DNA from: CALBPI01 sp942491885
GTDB lineage: Bacteria; Pseudomonadota; Gammaproteobacteria; Steroidobacterales; Woeseiaceae
NCBI GenBank assembly: GCA_942491885.1
Contig: CALOCQ010000008.1
Coordinates: forward strand, 817,168-881,167
Direction: 5' to 3'
Length of the DNA stretch: 64,000 nt
Shown here: piece after piece, positions 1 through 10,664 of the stretch
Layout: each line of letters begins with the position of its first letter
Position numbering within the stretch: position 1 is the first letter of the stretch
Notes under the pieces: model-generated
What the model was told of the DNA's origin: nothing
What the model saw: the letters and a program-made list of their open reading frames with translations, nothing else
Databases searched by the model: none
Program-made: the position numbers and the translations under genes

Positions 1-1085
1 GAGGCGGACGCGTTGATCGGTGGTGATCTGGTTGTGAGTGCAGGCGCCAAGACCCTTGGTTTGACCTCAAGCGGACGCACCGGCGCGGTGGTCAACAGCC
101 ACGAGATCATCACCGGCGACTTCACCCGCAACACCGAGTTTTCATTGCCCACCGACAGACTGGCGCTGGCGCTTGAGGCACGGCTGCGCGACCGCGTGGA
201 TCTGTTTGACGCGTCGGATCTGGCCAAGGCCACGATGGGCGATTCGATCTTTTCCAACATGATGATCTTTGGCGCGGCGTGGCAGCGCGGTCTTGTTCCA
301 CTGACGCTCTCGTCCATAAGGGATGCCATTGATCTAAACGGCGCTGCGGTCGACAAGAACCTGCGGGCCTTTGATATCGGGCGCTGGGCAGTGTTGCATC
401 CGGACGAGGCGGCGCGCGTTGCTGAGCCGAAAGTCGTACAATTGCCGAAGTCGCTGGAGGAGAAAATCGCCTTTCGCGCTGATCATCTGGTGGCTTATCA
501 GTCGAAACGGCTTGCCAAACGCTACCGCGCAAGTTCGTCGATGGCATGGAACGGATACCGGACTCCGCGAGGCGGTTGCGAAGGGCTATCACAAGCTCCT
601 GGCCTACAAGGATGAGTATGAAGTGGCGCGGATGCATCTGGAAACGGAGGCCAAGGCGCGTGAACAGTTCGAAGGTGACTTCACGATGAAGTTTCACCTG
701 GCACCGCCGATGTTGTCCAAGCAAGGGCCAGACGGGCGGCCCATGAAAAAGGAATACGGGCCTTCAATGCTGCGCAATTTCCGCATTCTGGCCCGGCTGA
801 AAGGCCTTCGTGGCACACCTCTTGATCCCTTCAGGCACACGCGAGAAGAGCGGCGCATGGAGTGCGCTCATCAAGCAATATGAGGCGGATATGGCTATCG
901 AGTTCTTCCCAAGCTGAACAGCGGAAACCCGGGATGCGGTGATCGCTCTGGCCGAGTTGCCCTGCAAATCAGGGGGTACGGTCCGGTGAAAGCCAAGCGA
1001 ACGAGAATCAAGGCGCGAAACGCCGGGAAGAGCTGCTTTCGGTCATACACGCGGGCGGCGCGCGGTGGCAAAGGCGGCGGAATAA
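1..1085 (+). CDS. Indolepyruvate ferredoxin oxidoreductase, C-terminal part, frameshifted
   Basis: This is the 3' end of a large fused indolepyruvate:ferredoxin oxidoreductase, which oxidatively decarboxylates aryl pyruvates to aryl-acetyl-CoA and reduces ferredoxin in the cytoplasm. The start lies outside the window. The gamma-domain part is readable from base 13 (GGDLVVSAG, later SNMMIFGAAWQRG and HLVAYQSKRLAKRYR). The reading then jumps frame near 530 to continue as GYHKLLAYKDEYEVARMHLE and the conserved tail FHLAPPMLSKQGPDGRP, with further jumps near 840, 920 and 1000 up to a stop at 1083-1085. All segments stay in the family's order, so I read these as sequencing indels in one intact gene. 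Family assignment is from recalled similarity; the exact 3' end is approximate. Confidence 0.8.
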
Positions 1086-1223
1086 GACACCTGTCCCGCA
1101 GCTGTTATCAAGGCCCGGATCATAGGAACCGGCGCAGGGTCACATCTGATCCCATTTCGTCACAGTTTCGTAACGAAGGATAGGCAGAGTGCGTCAAGTG
1201 CGCTAAAGCAGCAGCGCGACGCC

Positions 1224-2122
1224 ATGTCTTACGCTGAACCCGCCGATGCAGTCGCACGCGATGTGACCAGTGATATCTCCTATGCCTTCGGGGAAACCAA
1301 GGGGGGACGGGCGACTGATCCGCCTGATGGAGAACTCCACTGGCCGGTTGCGCTGATCAAGCGTGCATCAGGGTACGAGCACGAAGTCGCGGCAGGGCGC
1401 GACTTCTGGGACGTGATGGTTGAACGCTATGGTCTGACCCTGGATATCGTGGCGGCACTCTGGCCATATCCCCGAAGACGGGCCGCTGGTTTTGATCGCC
1501 AACCATCCTTACGGCATTCTGGATGGCCTGATGATGGGGCACATCCTTTCGATGATCCGGGGAGATTTTCGTATTCTTGCGAACAGTGTTTTTCGCAAGG
1601 CCGAAGACCTGAACAGGATCGTCCTGCCCATTTCCTTCGACGAGACAAAGGAAGCGATCCAACTGAACATCGAGACCCGCAAGGACCGCGCTGCGCTATC
1701 TGGGCAATGGTGGCGCTATCGGCATTTTCCCGGTGGAACAGTGAGCACGGCGGTCAAGCCGTTCTCGAAGCTCAACCCTGGATCCGGGCTGGCGCAGCTT
1801 TACCGCCCGGATGGTCGCGAAATCTCAGGCGACGGTGGTTCCGCTCTTCTTTGACGGCCACACCAGCCGTTTGTTCCAGATTGCCAGCTCATGTACTGCG
1901 ACGTTGCGCATGGGACTGCTGATCAAGGAGTTCCGCAAACGGGTGGACACGCCGGTGCGCGTCGTGATCGGCGCGCCGATCGGGCGCGGATGTGCTGGAC
2001 CCGATGGCGGGCGATTCGAAACTGATGATTGATTTCCTGCGCAAAGCGACGTATGAGCTTGCGCCAGACGTTGTGCCAAATCCGGCCGCGTTGGGATATG
2101 AATTCGAGGAACGGCACCGCTA
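1224..2122 (+). CDS. PlsC-like lysophospholipid acyltransferase, frameshifted
   Basis: Probable 1-acyl-glycerol-3-phosphate acyltransferase family protein acting at the inner membrane in phospholipid synthesis. Across three frames the segments read ANHPYGILDGLMMGH (where the family's NHxxxxD catalytic motif has the form NHPYGILD), then FGTV-region residues as FPGGTVSTAVKPFSK, then VVPLFFDGHTSRLFQ and a C-terminus EFEERHR before a stop at 2122. The start ATG at 1224 gives MSYAEPADAV and fits the homologous N-terminus as I remember it. Frame changes occur near 1470, 1680, 1800 and 1990. It lies 20 bp upstream of murI on the same strand and may be co-transcribed. Substrate chain specificity cannot be read from the sequence. 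Confidence 0.75.
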
Positions 2123-2142
2123 GGGGCGGTGAAGATGCAGAC

Positions 2143-2956
2143 ATGGCAGTTGGTATTTTCGATTCGGGCCTTGGCGGGCTGACGGTTCTGGACGCTGCGC
2201 AAAAGCGGCTGCCGGATGTTGAGTTCGTCTATTCTGGCCGACAGTGCCCATGCGCCGTATGGGGTGCGCACGGCCGATGATATCTACGTCTGACCTGTGC
2301 GGCGGTTCAGCGCGATGTGGGACGCGGGGTGTGATCTGGTGATCTTGGCCTGCAACACCGCGTCCGCGGCGGCGTTGCGCCGGATGCAGGAGGCGTGGGT
2401 GCCTGCGGACAAGCGCGTGCTGGGCGTGTTCGTGCCGTTGATCGAGGCGCTGACCGAGCGGCAATGGGGCGACAACTCGCCGCCGCGCGAGGTCGAGGTG
2501 AAACATGTGGCGCTTTTTGCAACGCCTGCGACGGTTGCAAGCCGGGCGTTTCAGCGCGAGTTGGCGTTTCGCGCCATTGGCGTGGATGTCGAGGCGCAGG
2601 CCTGCGGCGGTGTGGTCGATGCCATCGAAGACGGCGACATGATCCTGGCGGAGGCGCTGGTGCGGTCGCACGTCGATGCGCTGATGCGCAAAATGCCAGA
2701 ACCGCAAGCCGCCATTTTGGGATGCACTCATTATCCACTGATGGAAGATGCGTTTCAGGCAGCTCTGGGACCGGAGGTGACAGTGTATTCTCGCCAAGGG
2801 CACCTGGTCGGTGAAAGCCTGGCGGATTACCTGCAACGCCATCCTGACAAGATCGGGCGGTGGCACACGGCCTACCTGACCACTGGCGATCCCGCGCGCG
2901 TCAGCAACCGCGCGACGCAGTTCCTGCGACGACAGATCACTTTTCAAGCTGCCTGA
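2143..2956 (+). CDS. murI: Glutamate racemase, one frameshift region
   Basis: Glutamate racemase makes D-glutamate for peptidoglycan in the cytoplasm. The start at 2143 reads MAVGIFDSGLGGLTVL, the family's N-terminal signature. Both catalytic cysteines are visible, in ACNTASA and LGCTHYPLM. The reading frame slips between about 2230 and 2310, where YFGDSAHAPYGVRTADD would be expected; the rest is in one frame to a TGA at 2954-2956. Length, about 270 residues once repaired, fits the family. It is preceded by an acyltransferase and followed 27 bp later by argC, all on the plus strand. Confidence 0.9.
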
Positions 2957-2983
2957 TCTCGACACATATTCAAGAAGACTGAC

Positions 2984-4011
2984 ATGACATACTCAATCGC
3001 TATTCTGGGCGCTTCCGGTTACACGGGTGCCGAACTCATCCGGCTGATTGCTGGGCACTCTGGCATGAAAATCAAGGCCTTGGGCGCCTTTTCCAAGGCG
3101 GGGCAGACTGTGGCGCAGGCATTTCCGCATCTGCGTCACCTTGATCTGCCTTCGATGGTTTCGTTTGATCAGATCGATTGGTCCGGCATCGACCTTTGCT
3201 TTTGCGCATTGCCGCACAAAACCAGCCAAGAGGTGATTTCCGGTTTGACGCGTGACCTCAAGATCGTCGACCTGAGCGCCGATTTCAGGCTGCGCGATCC
3301 CGACGCCTATGCGAAATGGTATGGCAACCCGCACGCCGCGCTCGAGATACAAGGCGAAGCTGTATACGGGCTGACCGAGTTTTACCGCAACGAGATCACT
3401 GGTGCGCGGCTGGTGGCGGGTACAGGATGCAACGCGGCAACGGGGCAGTTTGCGTTGCGGCCCTTGATTGCAGCGGGCGTGATTGACCTGGACGATATCA
3501 TTCTGGATTTGAAGGCGGCTGTGTCGGGGGCGGGCCGTGCGCTCAAGGAAAACCTGCTGCATGCGGAATTGAGCGAAGGGTATCACGCCTACGCGCTTGG
3601 CAGCACGCATCGGCATTTGGGCGAGTTTGATCAGGAATTCTCAAAGTGGCCGGGCGGGAGGTGCAGATCCAGTTCGTGCCGCACCTGATCCCGGCCAACC
3701 GGGGCATTCTGGCACGGCTTATGTGAAAGGCGGTGTGCCAGACGCGGTTTACGGCACTCTTGCGAAGCGTATGCGAGACGAGCCGTTTATTGAGGTTCTG
3801 CCCTTTGGCGAGGCGCCAAGCGCGGCACATTCGCGGGTCGAACTTTTGCCATATCGGGGTGGTGGCGGACCGGATGCCGGGGCGTGTCGTCGTCATCGCG
3901 GCTTTGGACAACCTGACAAAGGGATCGTCGGGCCAAGCGTTGCAAAACGCCAATCTGATGTTAGGTATATCCGAGACGGAGGGGCTGATGATGGTCCCAT
4001 TATTTCCGTAA
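2984..4011 (+). CDS. argC: N-acetyl-gamma-glutamyl-phosphate reductase, frameshifted
   Basis: ArgC reduces N-acetylglutamyl phosphate to the semialdehyde in arginine synthesis, using NADPH. The N-terminus MTYSIAILGASGYTGAELIR carries the dinucleotide-binding glycines. The catalytic cysteine sits in AGTGCNAATGQF. The frame is intact to about 3650 (HRHLGEFDQEFSK), then continues in other frames as GREVQIQFVPHLIPANRG and AYVKGG, and ends QNANLMLGISETEGLMMVPLFP with a stop at 4009-4011. At least three small indels are needed to restore one frame. Expected length is about 342 residues, which the span matches. Confidence 0.9.
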
Positions 4012-4074
4012 GGGAATTGGGGGCGGGCGAAGATTTTTCGTACGAAAAATCTCTCCCTGTGCAAAGGGGAGCCG

Positions 4075-4519
4075 ATGAGAAACCTCAAGAAACAGCGCCG
4101 GATTCAGATTATTGCTTTGGCTGCCGTGATGCTGACGCTCTCTACTGTCTTGATCGGTTACGCGATGCGCGACGGCATCAATTTCTTTCGCGCGCCCAGT
4201 CAGATTTTGGCGGAACCGCCCGGACCGACAGAGGTCTTTCGGATCGGCGGGCTGGTGGCTGAAGGTACTTTGATCCGCGGTCAGGGTGAGTCGATCCGTT
4301 TTGAAGTCACGGATGGTGGTGCGAACGTGCCGGTTGTCTTTACCGGGCGTTCTGCCGGATCTGTTTTCCGAAAACGAAGGCATGGTCGGCACAGGACGTT
4401 ACATCAACGGTGTCTTTGAAGCTACTGAAATTCTTGCAAAGCATGATGAAACATACATGCCGTCTGAAGTTGTCGATGCGCTGAAAGCACAGGGCGTTTA
4501 CAAGGATCCAAACGGTTAA
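4075..4519 (+). CDS. ccmE: Cytochrome c maturation haem chaperone CcmE, one frameshift
   Basis: CcmE binds haem covalently in the periplasm and hands it to the CcmF/H ligase. The start gives a basic leader (MRNLKKQRRIQI) then one membrane anchor (ALAAVMLTLSTVLIGYAM). The soluble beta-barrel part has FRIGGLVAEGTL and, after a frame jump near 4350, LPDLFSENEGMVGTGRY and ILAKHDETYMP. HDETYMP contains the haem-binding His and a nearby Tyr. The stop is at 4517-4519. ccmF and ccmH follow about 1.4 kb downstream, after two lysis genes. Confidence 0.92.
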
Positions 4520-4596
4520 CGAACGCACGCTGTTAAGCCGCGTTAACCTACATGTGTGCAGTCTTGTCCCGCAGTTGGAACAAGAGGAGGGCGGAC

Positions 4597-5215
4597 ATGC
4601 AAACTGTCAGAGATATTGCCGAAGAAATTGTTGCCCGCGAGGGCGGCTATGTGAATGACCCGGACGATCCGGGCGGGGCTACGAATTTCGGCGTTACCAT
4701 TCACACCATGCGTCGTTGGGGACTTGATCTGGATCGGACGGCGATGTCGACGCGGAGGATGTGAAAGCGCCTGACCCGCGGTCAGGCGATCGACATTTTC
4801 GTCAGCACTATTTCGAACGCCCGCGCATCGCAGAGCTGCCGGCCCTTTGCACGCAACCGTGTTCGACATGTACGTCAATGCGGGCGGCAATGCGATCAAG
4901 ATCCTGCAGCGGTTGCTGGGCGAAATGGGCCAGGAGGTCGTGGTCGATGGGGCGTTGGGGCCGCAGATCCATCGCAAGGCGGCCCATGAGGCGTGCCTAT
5001 AACGGCGGCGCCGGGATCATCTGGTGGATGCTTACGGGATCGCGCGGCGCAACTATTACTTCCGCCTCGCCGACCGCCGCCCGGCCTCGCGCAAATTCGC
5101 CAAGACCCGGGGCGGGGCGAAAGGCGGCTGGATCAAGCGTGCCGAAGAGTTCATGTGCGCCGCGCTATCATATGAGCCGGCACAATTTCAGGAAAGGGTT
5201 GCATCATGGGGTTGA
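4597..5215 (+). CDS. GH108-type endolysin (GTA-like lysis protein), frameshifted
   Basis: A small muramidase of the glycoside hydrolase 108 family, which cuts peptidoglycan glycan chains. The N-terminus MQTVRDIAEEIVAREGGYVND carries the catalytic Glu in the EGGY motif, followed by DDPGGATNFGVTIHTMRRWG. Later frames give DIFV-HYFERPRIAELP, TVFDMYVNAGGNAIKILQ (peptidoglycan-binding domain) and RRNYYFRLADRRPASRKFAK. The stop at 5213-5215 overlaps the holin start by 10 bases. Several indels interrupt it. This gene plus the next one match the lysis pair that releases the Rhodobacter gene transfer agent (rcc00555/rcc00556 in R. capsulatus). That link is by family knowledge, not proven here. Confidence 0.75.
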
Positions 5216-5800
5216 TGGAAGGCATTCTGGGCCTGCTGTTTGGCGGCAAGCGCAATGTCGTGCGCGAAACACGGTTGAGGTGTTTCGCGAAAACGCAGAA
5301 GCCGGATCTGCAGCGCGCGCAGGCCGTTCAGATGCAGGCGATGACGGAGTTCGGCGAAGAGTTCCTGGTGCCGCGGCAAGGATCGTTTGATCGGTTCATG
5401 GACGGGGTCAACCGCTTGCCACGCCCGGCGCTGGCCCTTGGCACGCTTGGGTTGTTTGTCTCTGCGATGGTCGCCCCCTTGTGGTTTGCCGAGCGTATGC
5501 AGGGTATTGCATTGGTGCCAGAGCCGTTGTGGTGGTTGCTGGGCGTCATTGTCTCGTTCTATTTCGGTGCGCGACATCAGGTCAAATCCCAGGCCTTTCA
5601 GCGCGAGATTGTCGAGACGATGAACCGGGTGCCGCAGGTGATGGCGAACGTATCGGCGTTGCGCGAAATGCGCGCCGATAGTGTTGGCGTTGCCTCGACC
5701 GGTGCCGATGCGCGATTGACCACGGCGTGTCGCTGGAGCCAATGCGCTGGAAGAGTGGCGCCGCGGCTTGCTGGCGTCGGCGCTTGAGAAATGTGTTGGC
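5206..5800 (+). CDS. 3-TM holin, gene-transfer-agent type
   Basis: The protein begins MGLMEGILGLLFGGKRN, with VEVFRENAE readable in a neighbouring frame. It has hydrophobic segments around LALGTLGLFVSAMVAPLWF and WWLLGVIVSFYFGARHQ, and a tail FQREIVETMNRVPQVMANV. This layout fits the Holin_3TMs family, whose founding member is the holin that works with the RcGTA endolysin. It overlaps the endolysin gene, as a lysis cassette should. A frameshift near 5275 and another near 5730 obscure parts; the 3' end is uncertain, between about 5788 and 5818. It is followed by ccmF, which is unrelated in function. Confidence 0.7.
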
Positions 5801-5818
5801 GGCCTGGCGCGCCTGTGA

Positions 5819-5843
5819 CCCCGGATTTTTTTGAACAGAGAAG
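5819..5843 (+). repeat. Short intergenic motif, copy 1 (GGATTTT...GAACAGAGAAG)
   Basis: CCCCGGATTTT is followed by GAACAGAGAAG, right after the holin gene. Similar copies sit at 21216-21241 (minus) and 25937-25962 (plus), all between genes. I infer a family of short post-genic elements, possibly transcript ends. Confidence 0.55.
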
Positions 5844-5922
5844 GGCGATGGCTGACGTGTCTGTGATGCGGCAAATGGCCAAGGGCATTGGCGCGTCCAT
5901 TGCGCGTTCTATACTCCGGTTC

Positions 5923-7910
5923 ATGATTACAGAACTCGGACATTTCGCCCTCATCCTCGCCTTCATGGTGGCCATCGTGCAGACCATCGTTCCGCTCTGA
6001 TCGGGGCGCATGGCGCGCTGAGACCGGCTGGATGGCTGTGGCCGAACCTGCGGCCAACACGCAGTTCCTGCTGATCGCCTTTTCCTTCGGGGCGCTGATG
6101 TATGCCTTCATCACCTCGGATTTTTCGCTGAAGCTGGTCGTGCTGAACAGCCATTCGGCCAAGCCGATGCTCTACAAGATCTCGGGCGTCTGGGGGAACC
6201 ACGAGGGCTCGATGTTGCTTTGGGTGCTGATCGTGGCCTGTTCGGCGCGATGGCGGCGTGGTTCGGCGGCAATCTGCCGCCAACCCTGAGGCGCGCGTGC
6301 TGGCGGTGCAGGGTCGATCGGCGTCGCGTTCTTCGCCTTCATCCTGTTCACCTCGAACCCGTTCCTGCGGCTGGCGGTGCCGCCCTTTGACGGGCAGGAC
6401 CTGAACCCGCTGTTGCAGGATCCCGGTTTGGCGTTCCATCCGCCGTTTCTCTATCTCGGCTATGTCGGCCTGAGCATCTGCTTCAGCTTTGCCGTCGCCG
6501 CCCTGATCGAGGGCCGGGTCGATGCGGCCTGGGGGCGCTGGGTGCGGCCTTGGACCCTGGCGGCCTGGGTGTTTCTGACCATCGGCATCGGCCTGGGGTC
6601 CTGGTGGGCCTATTACGAGCTTGGCTGGGGCGGTTTCTGGTTCTGGGATCCGGTCGAGAACGCGAGCTTCATGCCTTGGTTGCTGGCAGCGGCGCTGCTG
6701 CATTCCGCCATCGTGGTGGAAAAGCGCGAAGCGCTGAAAAGCTGGACGATCCTGCTGGCCATCCTTGCCTTCGGCTTCTCGCTGATCGGCACGTTCATCG
6801 TGCGCTCGGGCGTGCTGACCTCGGTCCATGCCTTCGCCAACGATCCCGAACGCGGCGTGTTCATCCTGATGATCATGGGCTTCTTCATGGGCGGCGCGCT
6901 GATCCTGTTTGCGCTGCGCGCGCGGCGCGATGGAGGCCAAGGGCGTCTTTGGCATGGTCAGCCGCGAAAGCGCGCTGGTGGCCAACAACCTGCTGCTGGC
7001 GGTGTCCTGCTTCGTGGTCTTCGTCGGCACGATGTGGCCGCTGGTCGCCGAGATGTTCTTTGACCGCAAGCTGTCAGTCGGCGCGCCCTTCTTCAACATG
7101 GCCTTCACGCCGTTCATGGTGCTGCTGGGGCTGATCCTGCCGGTCGGGCGCGATGATGCCGTGGAAGCGGGCCAAGATCGGTCAGGGCGATGCGCGCGCT
7201 GCGCTATGCCTTTGTGCTGGCGGTGGCGATTGGGGGCTGGTCTGGGCGATGCAGACCGGCCGCAGTGCGCTTGGCCCGGTGGGCGTGTTCCTGGGGGCCT
7301 GGATCGTGATGGGCGCGGCTGATCGATCTGTGGTCGCGCACCGGACGCGGCGAAATCGGGGCTCCGGTGGGCCGGTGCTGGCGCCTGCCGCGCGCCGATT
7401 GGGGCAAGGCGGTGGCGCATGCGGGCTTGGGCATCACCATGTTGGGCGTTGCCGGGCTGACGGCGTGGCAGGTCGAAGATATCCGCGTCGCGCAGATTGG
7501 CGAGACCTTTCGCGTTGCGGGGTTTACCCTGACGCTCGACGATGTGTCGAAGAGTCGAGGGGCCGAACTACATCTCGACCATGGGCTTCGTCACGCTGGC
7601 CAAGGACGGGCGATGAGATCGCGCAGCTGCGTCCCGAAAAGCGGATCTACCCGGTGGCGCAGATGCCGACGACCGAGGCGGCGATCGATTATAACTTTCG
7701 CGCGCGATGTCTATGTGGTGATCGGTGATGCGCAGGCCAATGGCGGCTGGGCGGTGCGGACCTATATCAAGCCCTTCGCCAACTGGATCTGGGCGGCTGC
7801 GATCCTGATGGCGCTGGGCGGTTTGCTGAGCCTGAGGACCGGCGCTTCCGCGTGGCCGCAGGGGCGCGCGCGCCCGCGGCAAAGCCGCCAGAGCGGTGCC
7901 TGCGGAATGA
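5923..7910 (+). CDS. ccmF: Haem lyase subunit CcmF, frameshifted
   Basis: CcmF is the multi-spanning core of the cytochrome c haem ligase in the inner membrane. The start at 5923 reads MITELGHFALILAF, the usual N-terminus; an in-frame ATG at 5848 is less likely. The haem-handling WWD region is intact as GGFWFWDPVENASFMPW, preceded by GSWWAYYELGW. HAFANDPERGVFIL and many hydrophobic helices follow, with the C-terminal half spread over several frames (ARDVYVVIGDA, TYIKPFANWIWAAAILM). Frameshifts lie near 6000, 6240, 6310, 6930, 7150, 7320, 7555, 7610, 7700 and 7835. Expected length is about 650 residues, matching the span. ccmH follows directly. Confidence 0.9.
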
Positions 7911-8391
7911 TGCCCGGCTCTGGCGGCGGGCGTTCCGCGCTCGCCTGTCGCTGCTGGCGGCCTGCCGCCGTGCGCTGGCGGTGCAGCCCGACGAGGTGCT
8001 GGACGATCCCGCGCTCGAGGAACGCGGGCGCGGGAGCTCGAGCCATGAGCCTCCGCTGCCTCGTCTGCCGCAACGAGTCGATCGACGAATCGAACGCGAC
8101 GCTGGCGCGCGACCTGCGCCTCCTGGTGCGCGAGCGGCTGGTGGCGGGCGACAGCGATGACCGAGGTGATCGATTTCGTCGTGGACCGCTATGGCGAATT
8201 CGTGCTGCTGCGACCCGCGCAAGTCCGGCTCGAACCTGGCTGCTGTGGGCTGGCGGGCCGCGATGTTGCTGATCGGCGGCGGGGTTGGCATCTGGCTATC
8301 TGCGCGGCCGCGCGTGCGCCCGGCCGCCGACGCGAGGACCGCGCTGAGCGCCGAGGAACAGGCGCGGCTGCGCGAAATTCTGGAAGACTGA
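7905..8391 (+). CDS. ccmH: Cytochrome c maturation protein CcmH, frameshifted
   Basis: CcmH is the thiol-disulfide subunit of the haem ligase, facing the periplasm. After a hydrophobic leader (RLSLLAAC) it reads AVQPDEVLDDPALEERA, then the redox motif MSLRCLVCRNESIDESNA with CxxC, then DLRLLVRERLVAGDSD and VDRYGEFVLL. One C-terminal transmembrane segment follows (AAMLLIGGGVGIWL), and it ends LSAEEQARLREILED with a stop at 8389-8391. At least four frame changes are needed. It abuts or slightly overlaps ccmF, as is usual in this operon. Confidence 0.88.
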
Positions 8392-8456
8392 CGCAGCCGC
8401 CCGGCTTTTCTGCCCTCGGCGTGTGCTATGCAGCGACATGGCAAAGCGGGAGGCCC

Positions 8457-9220
8457 ATGAAATACGAGACCATCACGTGCGAAGCGGACGGCATGGCGGT
8501 GATCACGCTGAACCGCCCTGACGTGATGAACGCGCTGAACACGCAGATGCGGGCCGAGATCACCCATGCCGTGAACGCGGCAGGCAGGCAAGAGGCGCGG
8601 GTGGTGGTGCTGACCGGCGCGGGGCGGGCGTTCTGCTCGGGGCAGGACCTGGGCGATCGGGCCAACGCGGCCAATCTCGACCTGGAGCGCACGCTTGCGC
8701 GACGAATACGTCCCGATGCTCGATGGCGATCATCGACTGCCCGGTGCCGACGATCGCGGCCGTGAACGGGGCGGCGGCCGGGGCGGGGGCCAACCTTGCG
8801 CTGGCGGCGGATGTGGTGATCGCCACCGAAAGCGCGTATTTCCTGCAGGCCTTCACGCGGATCGGCCTGATCCCGGATGCGGGCGGCACCTATTGGTTGC
8901 CCCGCCAGATGGGCGCGGCCAAGGCGATGGGGGCCGCGCTGTTTGCCGACCGGATCGACGCGCGGCAGGCCGACGACTGGGGCATGATCTGGGAAGCGGT
9001 CGCGGATGACGTCTTCGAGGCGCCCATTGGCGGGCGCGGGCGGCGCATCTGGCCACGGCCCGACCGAGGCCTTATGGCGCGGTCAAGCAGGCGATCCGCG
9101 GCGAGCTTGGGACAACGATCTGTCCGAGCAACTGGCGCTGGAGGCCAGTTGCAGGGCGAATGCGGCAAGACCCGCGATTTCAAGGAAGGCGTTTGGCCTT
9201 TTTGGAAAAGCGAACATTAA
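8457..9220 (+). CDS. Enoyl-CoA hydratase/isomerase, PaaG-like, frameshifted
   Basis: Crotonase-fold protein beginning MKYETITCEADGMAVITLNR. The acyl-CoA oxyanion-hole segments are present as AFCSGQDLGDRANAANLDLE and AAAGAGANLALAADVVIA, with the FLQAFTRIGLIPDAGGTYWL segment of the family. SGQDLGDR and the following segment resemble PaaG, the ring-oxepin isomerase of phenylacetate breakdown, but a general enoyl-CoA hydratase cannot be ruled out. Indels near 8700, 8720, 9040 and 9150 break the frame. No other paa gene is visible nearby, so a phenylacetate role is only inferred. Confidence 0.75.
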
Positions 9221-9249
9221 AGGGGGTATGGAGGCTGCGGTGGGGGTGA

Positions 9250-10552
9250 TCAGCGGTTTTCGATATCCACATAGTCGCGCGTCGTCTCGCCGAGATAAAG
9301 CTGGCGCGGGCGGCCGATCTTGTTCTGCGGATCGGCGATCATTTCTTTCCACTGCGAGATCCAGCCGACCGTGCGCGACAGCGCGAAGATCGGCGTGAAC
9401 ATCGAGGTCGGGAAGCCCATCGCCTCGAGGATGATGCCGGAATAGAAATCGACGTTCGGGAACAGCTTCTTCTCGGCGAAGTACGGATCGGCCAGCGCCT
9501 GCTCCTCCAGTTCCAGGGCGGTGGCGAGCAGCGGGTTGTCCTCTACGCCCAAGAAGCTCCAGCACCTCGTCGGCGGATTGCTTCATCACCGTCGCGCGCG
9601 GGTCGAAGTTCTTGTAGACGCGGTGGCCGAAGCCCATCAGGCGGAACGGATCGTTCTTGTCCTTGGCGCGGGCGATGTATTCGGGGATCCGGTCGCGCGT
9701 GCCGATTTCCTTGAGCATCTCGAGGCAGGCCTGGTTGGCGCCGCCATGGGCCGGGCCCCACAGGCAGGCGATGCCGGCGGCGATACAGGCAAACGGGTTG
9801 GCGCCCGACGAGGACGCCAGACGCACCGTCGAGGTCGAGGCGTTCTGCTCGTGATCGGCATGCAGGGTGAAGATCCGGTCCATCGCGCGGCTCAGGATCG
9901 GGTTCGACTTCGTAATCCTCGGCCGGCACCGCAAAGCACATGCGCAGGAAGTTCGACGCGTAATCCAGATCGTTGCGCGGATAGACGAAGGGCTGACCGA
10001 TGGAATACTTGTAGGCCCAGGCCGCGATCGTCGGCATCTTGGCGATCAGGCGATGGCTGGCGATTTCCCGCTGGCGTTCGTCGGAGATGTCGGTGCTGTC
10101 GTGGTAGAAGGCCGACATCGCGCCGACGACGCCGACCATGATCGCCATCGGGTGCGCGTCGCGGCGGAAGCCGGAGAAGAAATTGCGCATCTGCTCGTGC
10201 AGCATGGTGTGTCCGGTGACGCGGGATTCGAAATCCTCAAGCTCCGCGCCGGTCGGCAATTCGCCGTAGAGCAGCAGGTAGCAGACTTCGAGGTAATGGG
10301 ATTTGCTCGGCCAGTTGGTCGATCGGATAGCCACGGTGCAGCAGCTCGCCCTTGTCGCCGTCGATGAAGGTGATGGTGCTGTCGCAGGCTGGCGGTCGAG
10401 GTGAAGCCCGGATCATAGGTGAACACGCCGGCCTGCGCATAGAGCTTGCGGATGTCGAGCACGTCCGGCCCGGCGGTGGGCGAAGTGGATCGGCAGCTCG
10501 TAGGCTGTCGTCGTCAATCGTCAGCGTCGCGGATTTTGGTGCTGTCAGCCAT
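9250..10552 (-). CDS. gltA: Citrate synthase, frameshifted
   Basis: Citrate synthase condenses acetyl-CoA and oxaloacetate in the TCA cycle. The start at 10552 gives MADSTKIRDA, as in Rhodobacteraceae GltA. Recognisable segments in order are KSHYLEVCYLLLYGELP, HEQMRNFFSGFRRDAHP, ACLWGPAHGGANQACLEML (catalytic His), LMGFGHRVYKNFDPRA (second His) and ETTRDYVDIENR at the end. The stop is at 9250-9252. Breaks occur near 10490, 10390, 10310, 9905, 9830 and 9555. It is convergent with the paaG-like gene, with only 29 bp between. Confidence 0.93.
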
Positions 10553-10664
10553 CTGTCGTCTCCTTCTCGTTCGGGGGCGCGTTGCCGCCACCGCGGGCCT
10601 CCGGTATTTCGCGCCTTGCCGCGGATGGTGTCGTCGACAACGTGCCGTGACGGAGGTCGCCCCG

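Noticed and set aside
1..1085. True pseudogene in the indolepyruvate oxidoreductase
   Set aside because: Neighbouring essential genes carry the same kind of indels, so errors explain it.
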